A stretch of DNA of 64,000 nucleotides from Hirudinaria manillensis (lineage: Eukaryota > Annelida > Clitellata > Hirudinida > Hirudinidae): positions 4,198,001 through 4,262,000 of the forward strand of contig CM067534.1 in assembly GCA_034509925.1 (NCBI GenBank), read 5' to 3'. The notes under the pieces are model-generated. The model was not told the origin of the DNA. It did no database searches and worked only from the letters and a program-made list of their open reading frames with translations. Shown piece by piece: positions 12,301 through 21,715 of the stretch; position 1 is the stretch's first letter, and every line of letters begins with the position of its first letter. A program made the position numbers and the translations under genes.

Positions 12301-13668
12301 TATTACTTACACTTTTGCTGCTATCAAACCTTCACTACATGAAACAAATATTTTAAAACTTGCTTAAAGGCTAAGCGGATGTTTGTTGGAACTGAAATTA
12401 TTCGAATTGAATTACGAAAACGAATGGATGGGCCGGTTAAAACCGGAAGCCAAGTGGTCGAAACCAAGGCCGATTTGGTTGAGATGGACGGGCGTATCCA
12501 AAGATAACAAATTTGCTTTTAATATATTGTAATAAAGAGGATCGCGCACTAAAAAATAAATTGACTTTCATGTTTCTTTCAAGGTCATATCTTGGAAAAA
12601 TTGAATTTTATTTTTAAATAGATAATTCATAAGATTGCCGCTAGTTATGATTTTTGTCAAACTCGAATGATTGGCAGAAGTGTCTTATCATATCCATAAA
12701 TTAACGCATCCACCACATTTTGATCCACCACAACACACTTTAGCATTTGATTGGACGGTGACTAATAGAGCCACTTTCTCCCAATGAATGTGTTGCATTC
12801 GATATGCGCACATGAATATCGTGAATCATCTGTAAAAATTGCCTTATTTCCTATTCCCACAAACCTTTTCACAATGATAATCGCCACGTTGTTTTTTTAA
12901 CCCGTAAATATTTTCATACCTTCATCAAAACCATGAATAACAATTCTCAGAACTAAAGTTACGTTCACCAGAAGTAGATTTTCACACGGTCAATTTCATT
13001 CCAAGAGTTCACTTGAGTACGAGGATCGGACAATCGTGTTGAATGGCTTCTCTTATTCAAGGAGGACATTCATTCATCAACAATTGTACCGTGTAAATAA
13101 AAAAACTAATTCCCAACCTAGAAAAACTGTTTAAAACAACTTCCGATGAAAATAATTTTAAACCATTAGTGAGGTATTACACAAGAGCCACGTATTATCC
13201 CCTCCAATCTCTACAACCTTTACTCGACTCGGACGGTCGCCCTACTAACTCCAGTTCCGGCAAGGAGGCTAATATGACCCGACCGTACTTTTTATTCGGA
13301 AACATACTTATAATCTCAAATTTGTCAATGACATCCTGCGAAGAATGTCGCAGACATAGATACCGCAAATTCACCCACCGTCGATTTGTACTTCCACGGG
13401 GGCACCTTCCAATCGAATTTGAACCAAATTTCGGCCGGCTACCCCAACCTATGTTGTAGGCTTGGTCAGGGTTAGGTTATCCAAAACGCTTATCCATTTC
13501 ACGCCAGATTTTTTTAGCGATCTCTCGATAACAAAAAGCGCTTATGACATTTTACATCATGAGACCAAACAAACAACTAGCTTCTATAGTAATTTAAATC
13601 AATGCAGCAAAATAACAACTGGGTGGAAAAATATATAACTCATGATCAAAATAAAAACAAAATGAGCT
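9330..13668. other. 4.3-kb intergenic region (upstream of sHSP-like gene, downstream of RhoGEF)
   Basis: No gene recognised. Upstream exons or the promoter of the minus-strand sHSP-like gene should lie in the left part, and the RhoGEF 3' UTR at the right end. Two AP-1-type sites stand close together at 11340-11362. A plus-strand open frame at 13169-13459 (96 codons, GC-richer than its surroundings) has no recognisable family and no convincing splice partners. Confidence 0.5.
11340..11362. promoter_or_regulatory. Pair of AP-1/TRE-like sites (TGAGTCA x2)
   Basis: TGAGTCA occurs at 11340-11346 and again at 11356-11362, start to start 16 bp; the second is the full palindrome ATGAGTCAT. The first sits in the small dyad GGTGA-TGAG-TCACC. 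A CCAAT-box-like ATTGG occurs just upstream at 11311. Such sites bind bZIP (Jun/Fos, CNC) factors. Which gene they serve, if any, is unknown; the sHSP-like gene is about 2 kb away. Confidence 0.35.
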
Positions 13669-16600
13669 CTAAAAATGAGTTGTTAATAAAGGGCCTTTAC
13701 AGACATTTTCCAATTTGTTCTTTGATCTGGGTGTCTTCCTTATGGTAACATGCTTGTATGGAGAAGGAGTGGATGGTCCAGATTCAAGTCCTTTTTGATT
13801 TTGGAGATTTGAAAAAGTAACTGAAGAAGCAGCAGATGACAAACAAGATTCATTCGCAGGAAGAATGTGCAATTGATTATTGGAAAATGGAAATATTCCC
13901 AAATCTTGGAGTTGTGCTGGCGATTCATCTGGTGACTCCAACCTTGTAGGTGCAAACTTTTTTGTGACCTCATTTTGTTTTGTTGCATTGCAAGTCAAGT
14001 TGTTTTCAAGGCTGTCATTCAGAGTGATGCTATTTTGCCCAACAAAAATATTGCTCTCCTCAATGATGGTGAAGTCATTAAATACCTAAATCAATAAACA
14101 ACGCGACCGCTTTAATAACGTAACAAATCATTAGCAACACTATAAAACATCAACCTTGGGCTTTTCTTCCGGAAGCACCTCAGAAAATATTTTTTTCTTG
14201 CTTCTCCTGAGGCAAGCCAGACCGGGTCCAAATCCTCTGACGGGTGTCGTGGGTTCTTTCCTCGATGTCCAAGATTTTGGCGAATTTATCGGAGTGGTTG
14301 ACTTTGGATGGTTTGGCGTAAGTTTGGTTTTTGTTTCTGGGGTATTCTAATAAAAATAAAAATAAGAAAAGATTTAGAGTCCAAATTAAAACGTTTAAAG
14401 GACAAAAACACATTTTACATGAGGCGTTGTCTTCCTTTTGAAGAGATTCAAAAATTTATCTTGCCTCATTGGCTGAAGAGCACTGCTTTTCTTCCTCAGA
14501 GTTTGCCTCTTACTTCGTACATCACTAGGGAGATGAAACAAATAAATCAATTATTGTGTCATTGTAAATTCACCATGGCACTTTTAATCAAGAAATCTAT
14601 AAAAAAAAACCAGATCAGATCATACCTGATTTGTTTCCTGAGAATTGAAATCCAATCATTGACATCGTTTTGATTGGAGAACAGAAGAAGAAATTCATTC
14701 TTGCATTTTATCTGCAAGTAAATGTAAATTATATCAGCCTAACCTTAGTTTTATATTTTAAAGTTTTGCCTTTAACAGAAACTTTAAACAATGTTAACCA
14801 TACACTGAACAGTGACCCTTGCCCCCTATCGTCTCCAAGGACTCTGTCGACAGTGCAGTGATGGAGAGGCATGGTGCAGCAGCAGTTAAGGGAATTATAA
14901 TGGCCGCCACTTGTTGAGGGATCCAATAGACGGGGTTTTGCATAAATCAGGATGTCAGAAAACAAGAAAAATATTCTCTCGTGATACTTCTTGCCATCGC
15001 TCGAAACCTGAAAACATTGAAATTCAAATAAATAAGCAATTTATAAACATATTAAAGAGATTCTCACTTTCTTCAGAATTCCCTCCTTTATAAATGTCCT
15101 TCCAGGAACAAGGATCCTAGACTCTGCAGATCTTGAAAATGACTTTTGAATGGCCAGCATTTTCATGAAATTTTCCTGTTGTCTTATGTGCTCATTGATG
15201 TGATTTGCTACCAAAGCAATTTCTTTGACAGCATCTAAGGGCAGAGCAATTAAGGCAGATGCAATAGCGTTAATGTGATGATAGATATGTAAACAAGTGC
15301 TGGTTGCATTTACCAAATTAACAATACAGATAATTGGAGACAATAGTAAATGTTAATGTAGTTGAACTTCCTAAGCAATATTCACCTTTCAGAGGTTCAA
15401 AATCTTCATGATCTTCGCAAGTGCAAGATAAGAGATCTTCCAGTAATAACTTGTATCTGATTTCATAGATCATTCATTATTAATCAATGGACATCCTTAA
15501 TATACATCAAATAATAAATATTAATGTTTAATAACAATTAATCCTAAGAAAGTACATTAACAACACATTTACCAAAAATTAGTTGTGGCATTAATGAGTA
15601 ATTGGCTTTAATATGGGCAGAAGAAAATACCTTGGAACTCTTTGCACAGGAGTTATGAGAAGAGCATTCAGTTTCAACCCTTTCATTTCTGGCTCTTCTT
15701 CTTGCTGCCTTCGAAAATTAGAAAACTCTGGAGATCTTTGATCCCATTCCTAAATGTTGAGATAAATATCAATAACCAAACATCTTGATGAAATATTTAA
15801 ACTCACGAGAAGTGTGGCAAGTGCCCGCTCATGATTTTGTGCATATGTTGAATAGAGCTTCAGGAATGGTGCTAGAAATAAAAATGCTTCTCCCACAGAT
15901 TTTGTTGATAAGTATGATGAAAGTTCTTTGCTCAGTGTCATAATCAACTGGATTTCTCCAAATATCATTGTTATCACCTTATCTGGTAGGATATTAAGAG
16001 TTTTCAAAGGTCCCATGAAAAGCTAAAAGGTATTGTTGAAACAGCTATTTAAATATGTATCAAATGCTAAACAATTGTCTAGCTTAATTACCTCAACAAT
16101 TAGCTTCAAGTTGTGAAAATAAGTTTTTTCAGTATCTAGAATCTCTTCAATTACTTTTTGCCTTTTTCTAAGCAACTTAGCAGCTCTGGCCCTCTCCTCA
16201 CAATCTGAAATAGAAGGCAACTCCTCTCTTTCATCCTCTGTTATCTTCCTGTGTTCAACAGAAAGTGATTCCCTTACATGTCTTAAATGTGAAATAAACT
16301 CTTCGCATGTAAGCCTTCTCTTTCGTTTGTTATATGTCACTCTATTTTCAGCATTGTCTATTCTGGTAATAACATCATGCTCCATAAATAGTCCTTGTGA
16401 AGAATCAGAGGGCGATGACACTGAAACAACATCTGCTTTGCTTTCACATGAAGATGTGCTGTTCCTGTATAACGGTGTGGATGCATCCGAAATAATATCT
16501 GTCTTACTGTCATTTGATGATTGTGGGGATGCATTTTTATCAATCGAAACCGAATTTCCTTTATCGAATGAATCACTGTCACTACCCACAGATATTTTCT

Positions 16601-16757
16601 CACAAGAATTTTTATCTAAATTAGTAAGCCATTTATCGGGAGATTCGAACTTTAGGAATGATTCTAGGTGATCCAAGTAATCCTCAAAGGAGTCAAACAA
16701 ACCGTTTTTCTCACGGTGTAAATCGTAATCGATATTAACATTAGAATTTGTCTCCAT
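13669..16757 (-). CDS. Rho guanine nucleotide exchange factor, DH-PH type, ARHGEF39-like
   Basis: Predicted activator of Rho-family GTPases. The ATG at 16757 opens about 185 acidic/Ser-rich residues with no fold. Then comes the DH domain: RKRQKVIEEILDTEKTYFHN (CR1), the FLFLAPFLKLYSTYAQNHERA segment in the exon at 15777-16016, then ITPVQRVPRYKLLLEDLL (CR3, the Rho-contacting helix) near 15620, and the DAVKEIALVANHINEHIR helix. A PH domain follows: RILVPGRTFIKEGIL, IFFLFSDILIYAKP, then a CTMPLHHCTVDRVLG stretch and the closing helix with its conserved Trp (NDWISIL, about 14640-14710). The C-terminal tail of over 200 residues is basic and Ser/Thr/Pro-rich (TPETKTKLTP, STPSPYKH), suggesting proline-directed phosphorylation. 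The CxLxRV-like PH segment resembles ARHGEF39; FGD-type proteins are excluded because no FYVE domain is visible. At least nine exons, with some internal boundaries unresolved. Confidence 0.83.
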
Positions 16758-17281
16758 TCATATATAAATGGCGTTTATTAAGATTAGAATCAAAATGTAC
16801 TTAAAGCCTACAACTGTTCGACAACAACACAACCGTTCAAATAGATCATTTCAATTTCGTTCATTTTGTTTCTCTTACTGTGATTGGTTGAAGTCAAAGT
16901 TACTCCAAATAATTGTTACTTATCAAATTTTTTAGCTTGGATTGAGTCACAAAGAGCATAATAAATATGATGTAACCTAAAGTTAGAGAGTTTTGTAACA
17001 ATATTGTTACATGATTAATTGATCCTATTTAAAATTCACCTGTGCATTCTTCTAGATGAATGCTCAATTGATTGAAAAGATTAAAGGTCCAAAATTTAGA
17101 TATATGAAAACAAAGTTGTTTAGGGTGATAATTGGTGGAATTGTGATAATTCTAGCTGTTTTGAAGTTGCACTCCTGATGTTTGGTCGGGCTTTCGGGTC
17201 GCTCGAGGCGGGTCCCGTTTGAATCGTGCATATTAAATCTATACCACACAAAAATAAGGGTAAATAGGTCCCTTTTGAAAC
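16758..17281. other. 5' flank of RhoGEF gene
   Basis: Upstream region of the minus-strand RhoGEF up to the transposon. AT-rich with a CCAAT-like ATTGG near 16883. No exon or RNA gene recognised. Confidence 0.5.
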
Positions 17282-17288
17282 AGTATAT

Positions 17289-17578
17289 GGGTATTCCCGA
17301 TCGATAAGCCCTCTCTATTATCGCTCACAACAATGGAGCAACCATAGCTCCACCCCCCATACATAATTTATTAATGTAGCTCCTCCTCCTGCTAATTTGT
17401 AAAAAAATTGTATATATTTTCTTAAAAAATATATTATTATATTTAAAAATATACGTTCAATATTTTAAAAATACTCAATCAAATTAAAATCAAGTAAAAC
17501 AACACGTAGCTCGGCTAAAGTGAACAATGACAAAAATTGCGCGGGAGCTGACCGTCCAATCAGAGGCTTCTGGAAAAT
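17289..17578 (+). repeat. Left terminal inverted repeat of Merlin-like element
   Basis: 290 bp, reverse complement of 18365-18655. Landmarks in order: CGATCGATAAGCCC, TGGAGCAACCATAGCTCC, an AT-rich core and GCGCGGGAGCTGACCGTCC near 17540-17556. Its match to the right arm stops abruptly at 17578, where a separate insertion begins. Confidence 0.9.
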
Positions 17579-17803
17579 CAGGGTTATGGTCCGAGATTAT
17601 ATATCTCAATACCAGATTCAATTAGGGAGTTAACTTGCGCTTCCTTAAGACTGACCCTATGAGTTTATTTTGTATTTTAAGTTCATTTGTTTCATTGTGT
17701 TATGTACATAATTGTTTGTTTAATATTGTACATGTTCAATTTGCTATTTGTTCTTTCAGTTGCTTTGATACCTTAATAAACTCATAAACTCAACAACAAA
17801 AAA
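17579..17803 (+). mobile_element. ~225-bp insertion with A-rich 3' end inside the left inverted repeat
   Basis: On the right side only about 9 bp separate the outer arm (ending at 18365) from the inner repeat (18355). On the left, 225 bp lie at the matching place. The extra DNA ends with AATAAA (17775-17780), about 13 bp of sequence, then an A-rich run (17790-17804). That looks like the 3' end of a retroposed transcript or SINE oriented on the plus strand. I could not see a clear target-site duplication, nor name a family. Confidence 0.5.
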
Positions 17804-17892
17804 ATTAGTTATATTCTCCACCCATAAAATCCCACATAAAGTAAAGCACAGAATATTTATTTACAACAAAAAGCAAAGAGTATTTATGTACA

Positions 17893-18300
17893 AAATTTAT
17901 ACAGGATAATATGCTCGAATCAGCTCCAGCGTCCTGTCGAATAGGGATCTCCTGGGTATCAAACGGCGCCAAAGGAACTCCGCGAGATAAGATTCGATGT
18001 GCTCAGGACAAGTTCCTCTCATTTTCGTTATCTTGTCCTCTCGCACATCTCCACATGTTCTCGACGGAGTTCGTGTTGACGCCGTTGGGGGCCACAAACA
18101 TCAGGGAATGGTTCACAGTGGCGTGATCTAATCCAGTCACTGCCGTTAAGTTTCTGTAGGGCCCCCACTGATCGCTCCAGACAGTAGTGCCTATTAAAAG
18201 GAAATTAAAAGTTAATTCGTTTATTCTACTGATTTACAGAATTATCTAAGTTTTTCTTACCTGGAAGCACGTACTGTCGTACTATCGGCAAGAGCGTTTT
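17893..18300 (-). pseudogene. ISXO2/IS1595-type (Merlin) transposase fragment, frameshifted
   Basis: Two segments on the minus strand, split by a possible intron with GTAAGA...AATAG borders (about 18190-18261). The first carries TTVWSDQWGPYRNL and then HATVNHSLMFVAPNGVNTNS, which match the DDE region (second Asp, then the H-x-x-V-N-H-S motif) of ISXO2-like transposases, followed by ENMWR (final acidic residue). Directly after it the frame must shift by one base to read GTCPEHIESYLAEFLWRR, the usual conserved end. The N-terminal half is missing. The copy cannot encode an intact transposase. Confidence 0.8.
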
Positions 18301-18364
18301 TGTATATAAATATGCTTTACTTTATGTGGAATTTGATGGGTGGAGAAATAACTAATAAAGTCAT

Positions 18365-18655
18365 ATTTTCCAGAAGCCTCTGATTGGACGGTCAGCTCCC
18401 GCGCAATTTTTGTCATTGTTCACTTTAGCCGAGCTACGCGTTGTTTTACTTGATTTTAATTTGATTGAGTATTTTTAAAATATTGAACGTATATTTTTAA
18501 ATATAATAATATATTTTTTAAGAAAATATATACAATTTTTTTTACAAATTAGCAGGAGGAGGAGCTACATTAATAAATTATGTATGGGGGGTGGAGCTAT
18601 GGTTGCTCCATTGTTGTGAGCGATAATAGAGAGGGCTTATCGATCGGGAATACCC
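18365..18655 (-). repeat. Right terminal inverted repeat of Merlin-like element
   Basis: About 291 bp, reverse complement of 17289-17578 with few differences (for example one T-run length change near 18535 and ACGCG versus ACACG near 18438). The low divergence between the arms suggests recent insertion or homogenisation. Confidence 0.9.
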
Positions 18656-18662
18656 AGTATAT

Positions 18663-19170
18663 GTGCAGTATAAGTCATCAGGGGTCCGACTGATTTCTTG
18701 CTAAATGGCTAATCAAACATGTTCATTTTTACTTTAATTCAATCGGTTCAACTACATCAAATGGTTTTAAGATAAAAGATTTCTAATGCTTTTAAAATAA
18801 CTGTTTAGCCAAATTAAAATACTTCTTACCGATATTTTATCTGATGAGCTTTGGAGGAGGATTGTCTTGATATGTCTTTGGCTTTTTATGTCGATATGAA
18901 TTATGTATTGTTGTATATGTTATGGGAATGCCACTTTGGGTTAAAATTTGCACATGTTTAATTATTTGGCCATTTATTTAGAGATGTAATGTGAATGTAA
19001 AGAAAATAAATTCTCACTACAAATAGTGATATCTGATCTAATTTTTTTAAAACTCTACTTTAACAATAGTAATAAGTCTTAGTAATAATAATTTTTGAAT
19101 TTTTACATTTGTTGTATGTAATTGGCTTGACTATAATGTTTCAGATCTTTCAGAAAATAATTACAAAACA
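18663..19170. other. 5' flank of ATMIN
   Basis: AT-rich region between the transposon and the first recognised ATMIN exon. Splice acceptors (TTTCAG) at 19144 and 19153 precede the ATG, so a 5' exon, possibly coding, may lie here or upstream of the transposon. No other feature seen. Confidence 0.45.
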
Positions 19171-20826
19171 ATGCCAAAGATATTTCCATCTAAGTTTGAT
19201 TTGGAACTAGAAAAAGCTGACAACTTAACTTGCTTGGAAATTGGATGCAATAAAACTTTTAAGCATTCATCAGCAATGAGGTTTCATTTGGTGAAAGTTC
19301 ACAAAATCATAAAAGTAACATGCTGCTGAACTTAAATTAAATCAAGATTTTTAATCACATGTCTGTTATTTGTAGACAAACTCTGACCTCCATTTAGCAA
19401 AGAGGGAAAAGATGACATGTGAGGAATGTCAATATCACTGTCCAGAAGAAAATTGTGTATATCACTGCTATTGTGGTTCTTCAAAGTTTTTTACATCCAT
19501 GAAATTGTTAAGACAGGTTTGTTTTCATGCACATATATTCCATTATTTTAATTGCATTTTATTTTTGTAGCATTATAAACAAGTACACTGTGCAAAGAAA
19601 TTTGCCTGTGCAACTTGCAATTCTAAATTTGCTAGAAACTATGATTTAAAGAGGCATCAAACAAGATGCAATATGGGAATCCTTGAATCTTGTAGTCCTA
19701 TTGCAATGTCTGGTAATAAAGGATCCCGTATCCCTATGAACAATACCACAAATTCCACCGAGAAATTGTCAAATGAGAAGCACATCATTAAAAATAAAAA
19801 ACCAGAAGAAAAAAGTCTAAGGAGGATTTTGCCAAAAATAGTCATTACTTCTCAGCTCTCAAACTCAGTTTGGAATTTGGTTGATAGGACACCTCAACTA
19901 TGTAACAATGCAAATTACAGAGATTTGATCAACAGGGAGGTTTCTGAAGAGGGAATAAAAAAATCTGCCACAACCCAAACAAATGAGGGTCTAATGTTCA
20001 GAACAGTTTCAACTCAGACTTTTGATGACTCTAGTCATGTCAAAATGAATAGGAAGTCACAAGGGTCACAGGTATGTCACACAAGAGTTAATGTATGCTT
20101 TTTTTTAATACCAATTGTGATTCATAAAAATTACGTCTTTCTAGAATCCTTTGCCATTATAGTTAATCAAATATAATGATTTGCATTAAGGTACTTTGGT
20201 CCAGGAAAAATCAGTTAACAGAGCACGAGAACAGCCATACACAGACAAACTTTCCAAACAGAGAAAATCTATTAGCTTTTGGATACTGTTTGCCTGACAT
20301 GACTCAAGATTATCAGATGCTAATAAAGATGAATGACTGTCAAACTCAAACCCTACAAGACCTTTGCAACTTATCATCGTCTTCACCACATTGCCTATTC
20401 AGTAACGGACATTACTCTCTTGAAAAACTCGACCTTCTGCCCGGTTATGTCGGAGACGGTCATTCACAACATTTGACTTATGCAGACAAATCATCAGACT
20501 TCATTTCTAGCTCTCTCAAGAATCTTTCATCGATTTCACAGCAGACGAGCTATAATGAATTGTTGTCAGACATCAATTGCTCAGCAGGCACCCAGACATG
20601 TGATCTCTTTGAGGAAGAAAATTCACAGGACCAAACACTAAATAATATCGAAACCCAAACTGCTGATATGCTCAGCTTGAGCTCCGAGGAGTTCATGAGT
20701 GACCTTGAATGCATAGACATTCAGACTCAGACAAACTACTTTTTTGATGACATTATGGACCACAGAGGTCATGGCAGCAGATTGAATGGAGTATTTTTGG
20801 ATACACAAACACAAACTCATTATTAA
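19171..20826 (+). CDS. ATMIN: ATM interactor / ASCIZ zinc-finger transcription factor
   Basis: Nuclear zinc-finger factor that in vertebrates drives expression of the dynein light chain DYNLL1/LC8 and binds LC8 through many TQT motifs. Exons 19171-19314, 19376-19516, 19571-20071 and 20191-20826 join in phase (473 aa). N-terminal fingers: CLEIGCNKTFKHSSAMRFHL, an atypical Cys/His-rich middle finger (residues about 55-100), and FACATCNSKFARNYDLKRHQ. The rest is Ser/Thr-rich and carries eight TQT motifs, including TTQTNEG, STQTFDD, TQTNFP, QTQTLQD, GTQTCDL, ETQTADM and two near the C-terminus (TQTNYF, TQTQTHY). This fingers-then-TQT-ladder layout is diagnostic. The last acceptor (CATTAAG before 20191) has a weak pyrimidine tract. 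The gene ends 16 bp from the CMC2 stop codon on the other strand. An N-terminal exon may be missing. Confidence 0.87.
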
Positions 20827-20842
20827 GAACTAAAAAGTAATT

Positions 20843-21282
20843 TTATTTCGACACTGTTTTCTGTCTTTCCTTGAATATTGAATGGTTCTTTCTTGCATTA
20901 GCTTTTCTCTGGAAAGAAAATTTGCTGTCACAAGCCAATTTATTTTATTGGTGCATATAAGACCAACTTCTTCATTTAAGCAATTTGACACAAGATGGTC
21001 TATTGCACTGCAAGCTCCAAAGAATTTCTTGTACGAATTCTGTAATATTAAAGACGTAAATGTTTACATTGCTGTTTATGTACTTACTTTACATTAATTG
21101 GTCATTGTTACATCGTACGACCAAATAATTTGTAATCTTTCGGCTGAAAAATCTTCACATTCGTGCGGAATCCAAGTATCAACAATTAACTCATTAATTA
21201 CCTCTCGGTGACATGCTTTAAGCTTCTCAATCAGAACATTACACTCGTCGGTGTGAAGGTGAGGAGATAGGTTGGGATGCAT
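20843..21282 (-). CDS. CMC2: COX assembly factor CMC2 (twin Cx9C protein)
   Basis: Mitochondrial intermembrane-space protein needed for cytochrome c oxidase biogenesis. Three exons, read on the minus strand: 21202-21282 ([20 protein letters not shown]...), 20968-21039 ([20 protein letters not shown]) and 20843-20908 (basic tail [10 protein letters not shown]...). All junctions are phase 0, giving 72 aa against 79 in human. Both CX9C pairs are present: C-x9-C with C14 and C24, and C-x9-C in exon 2. The MHP-LSPHLHT-ECN start is a family signature. The TAA stop lies inside an AATAAA hexamer, so the transcript should end just beyond it, within or next to the ATMIN 3' end. The 5' end faces DAP3, 433 bp away. 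Confidence 0.95.
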
Positions 21283-21715
21283 AGCGGCTTAAAAATAGTC
21301 AGACTTATGTTTTGATTTGCAACTGAGATTAATTCTGGATTCGACTTATCGAAGTAATTATCTATGTATAGGATTTTGGTCGGTAAACTAATCTTTATCG
21401 ATGATAAAAGTTGATTGTTATGAATAATTTAAATAAAAGTTTGTTTGAAATAAATAATGCAATAAAAATGTTACTAATTCCAAATTATAGAAAGGCGATT
21501 AATTTTGTGATGTTTATCAGAGTAAAGAGATGTTTATCGAAAACTATTTATTAATGGTATTTGAATAGTTGAAATAATTTACGTATTATGATACTTTAGA
21601 TTAACAAGTGGGTTTTTACAAATCGAAATATCACAGAATATGTCATGTTCTAGTATTTGGCTTAACACGTTATCCCAATTTATATTTGTCTTTGTAAACA
21701 GAGCGTAATTCGGTC
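21283..21715. promoter_or_regulatory. Shared CMC2 / DAP3 divergent promoter region
   Basis: 433 bp separate the two start codons of divergently transcribed nuclear genes for mitochondrial proteins. The DNA is very AT-rich with no CpG-island-like segment and no TATA box I would call. Both promoters and 5' UTRs must fit here. Confidence 0.55.

Larger units (their letters stand above)
17289..18655. mobile_element. Merlin/IS1595-like DNA transposon with ~290-bp terminal inverted repeats, inactivated
   Basis: The left arm 17289-17578 and right arm 18365-18655 are near-identical reverse complements, starting GGGTATTCCCGATCG and ending CGATCGGGAATACCC. The 7-bp direct repeat AGTATAT flanks the element (17282-17288 and 18656-18662), as expected of a target-site duplication. 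A second inverted pair continues the repeat inward (17804-17848 with 18313-18355). Between them, on the minus strand, lies the C-terminal part of an ISXO2/IS1595-type DDE transposase, the catalytic domain of the Merlin superfamily. The element sits about 530 bp upstream of the RhoGEF start codon and 515 bp upstream of the ATMIN ATG. It looks non-autonomous: the transposase is truncated and frameshifted. Confidence 0.85.

Noticed and set aside
14308..14673. 121-codon plus-strand open frame
   Set aside because: Overlaps RhoGEF exons that fit DH-PH and tail sequence in phase on the minus strand.
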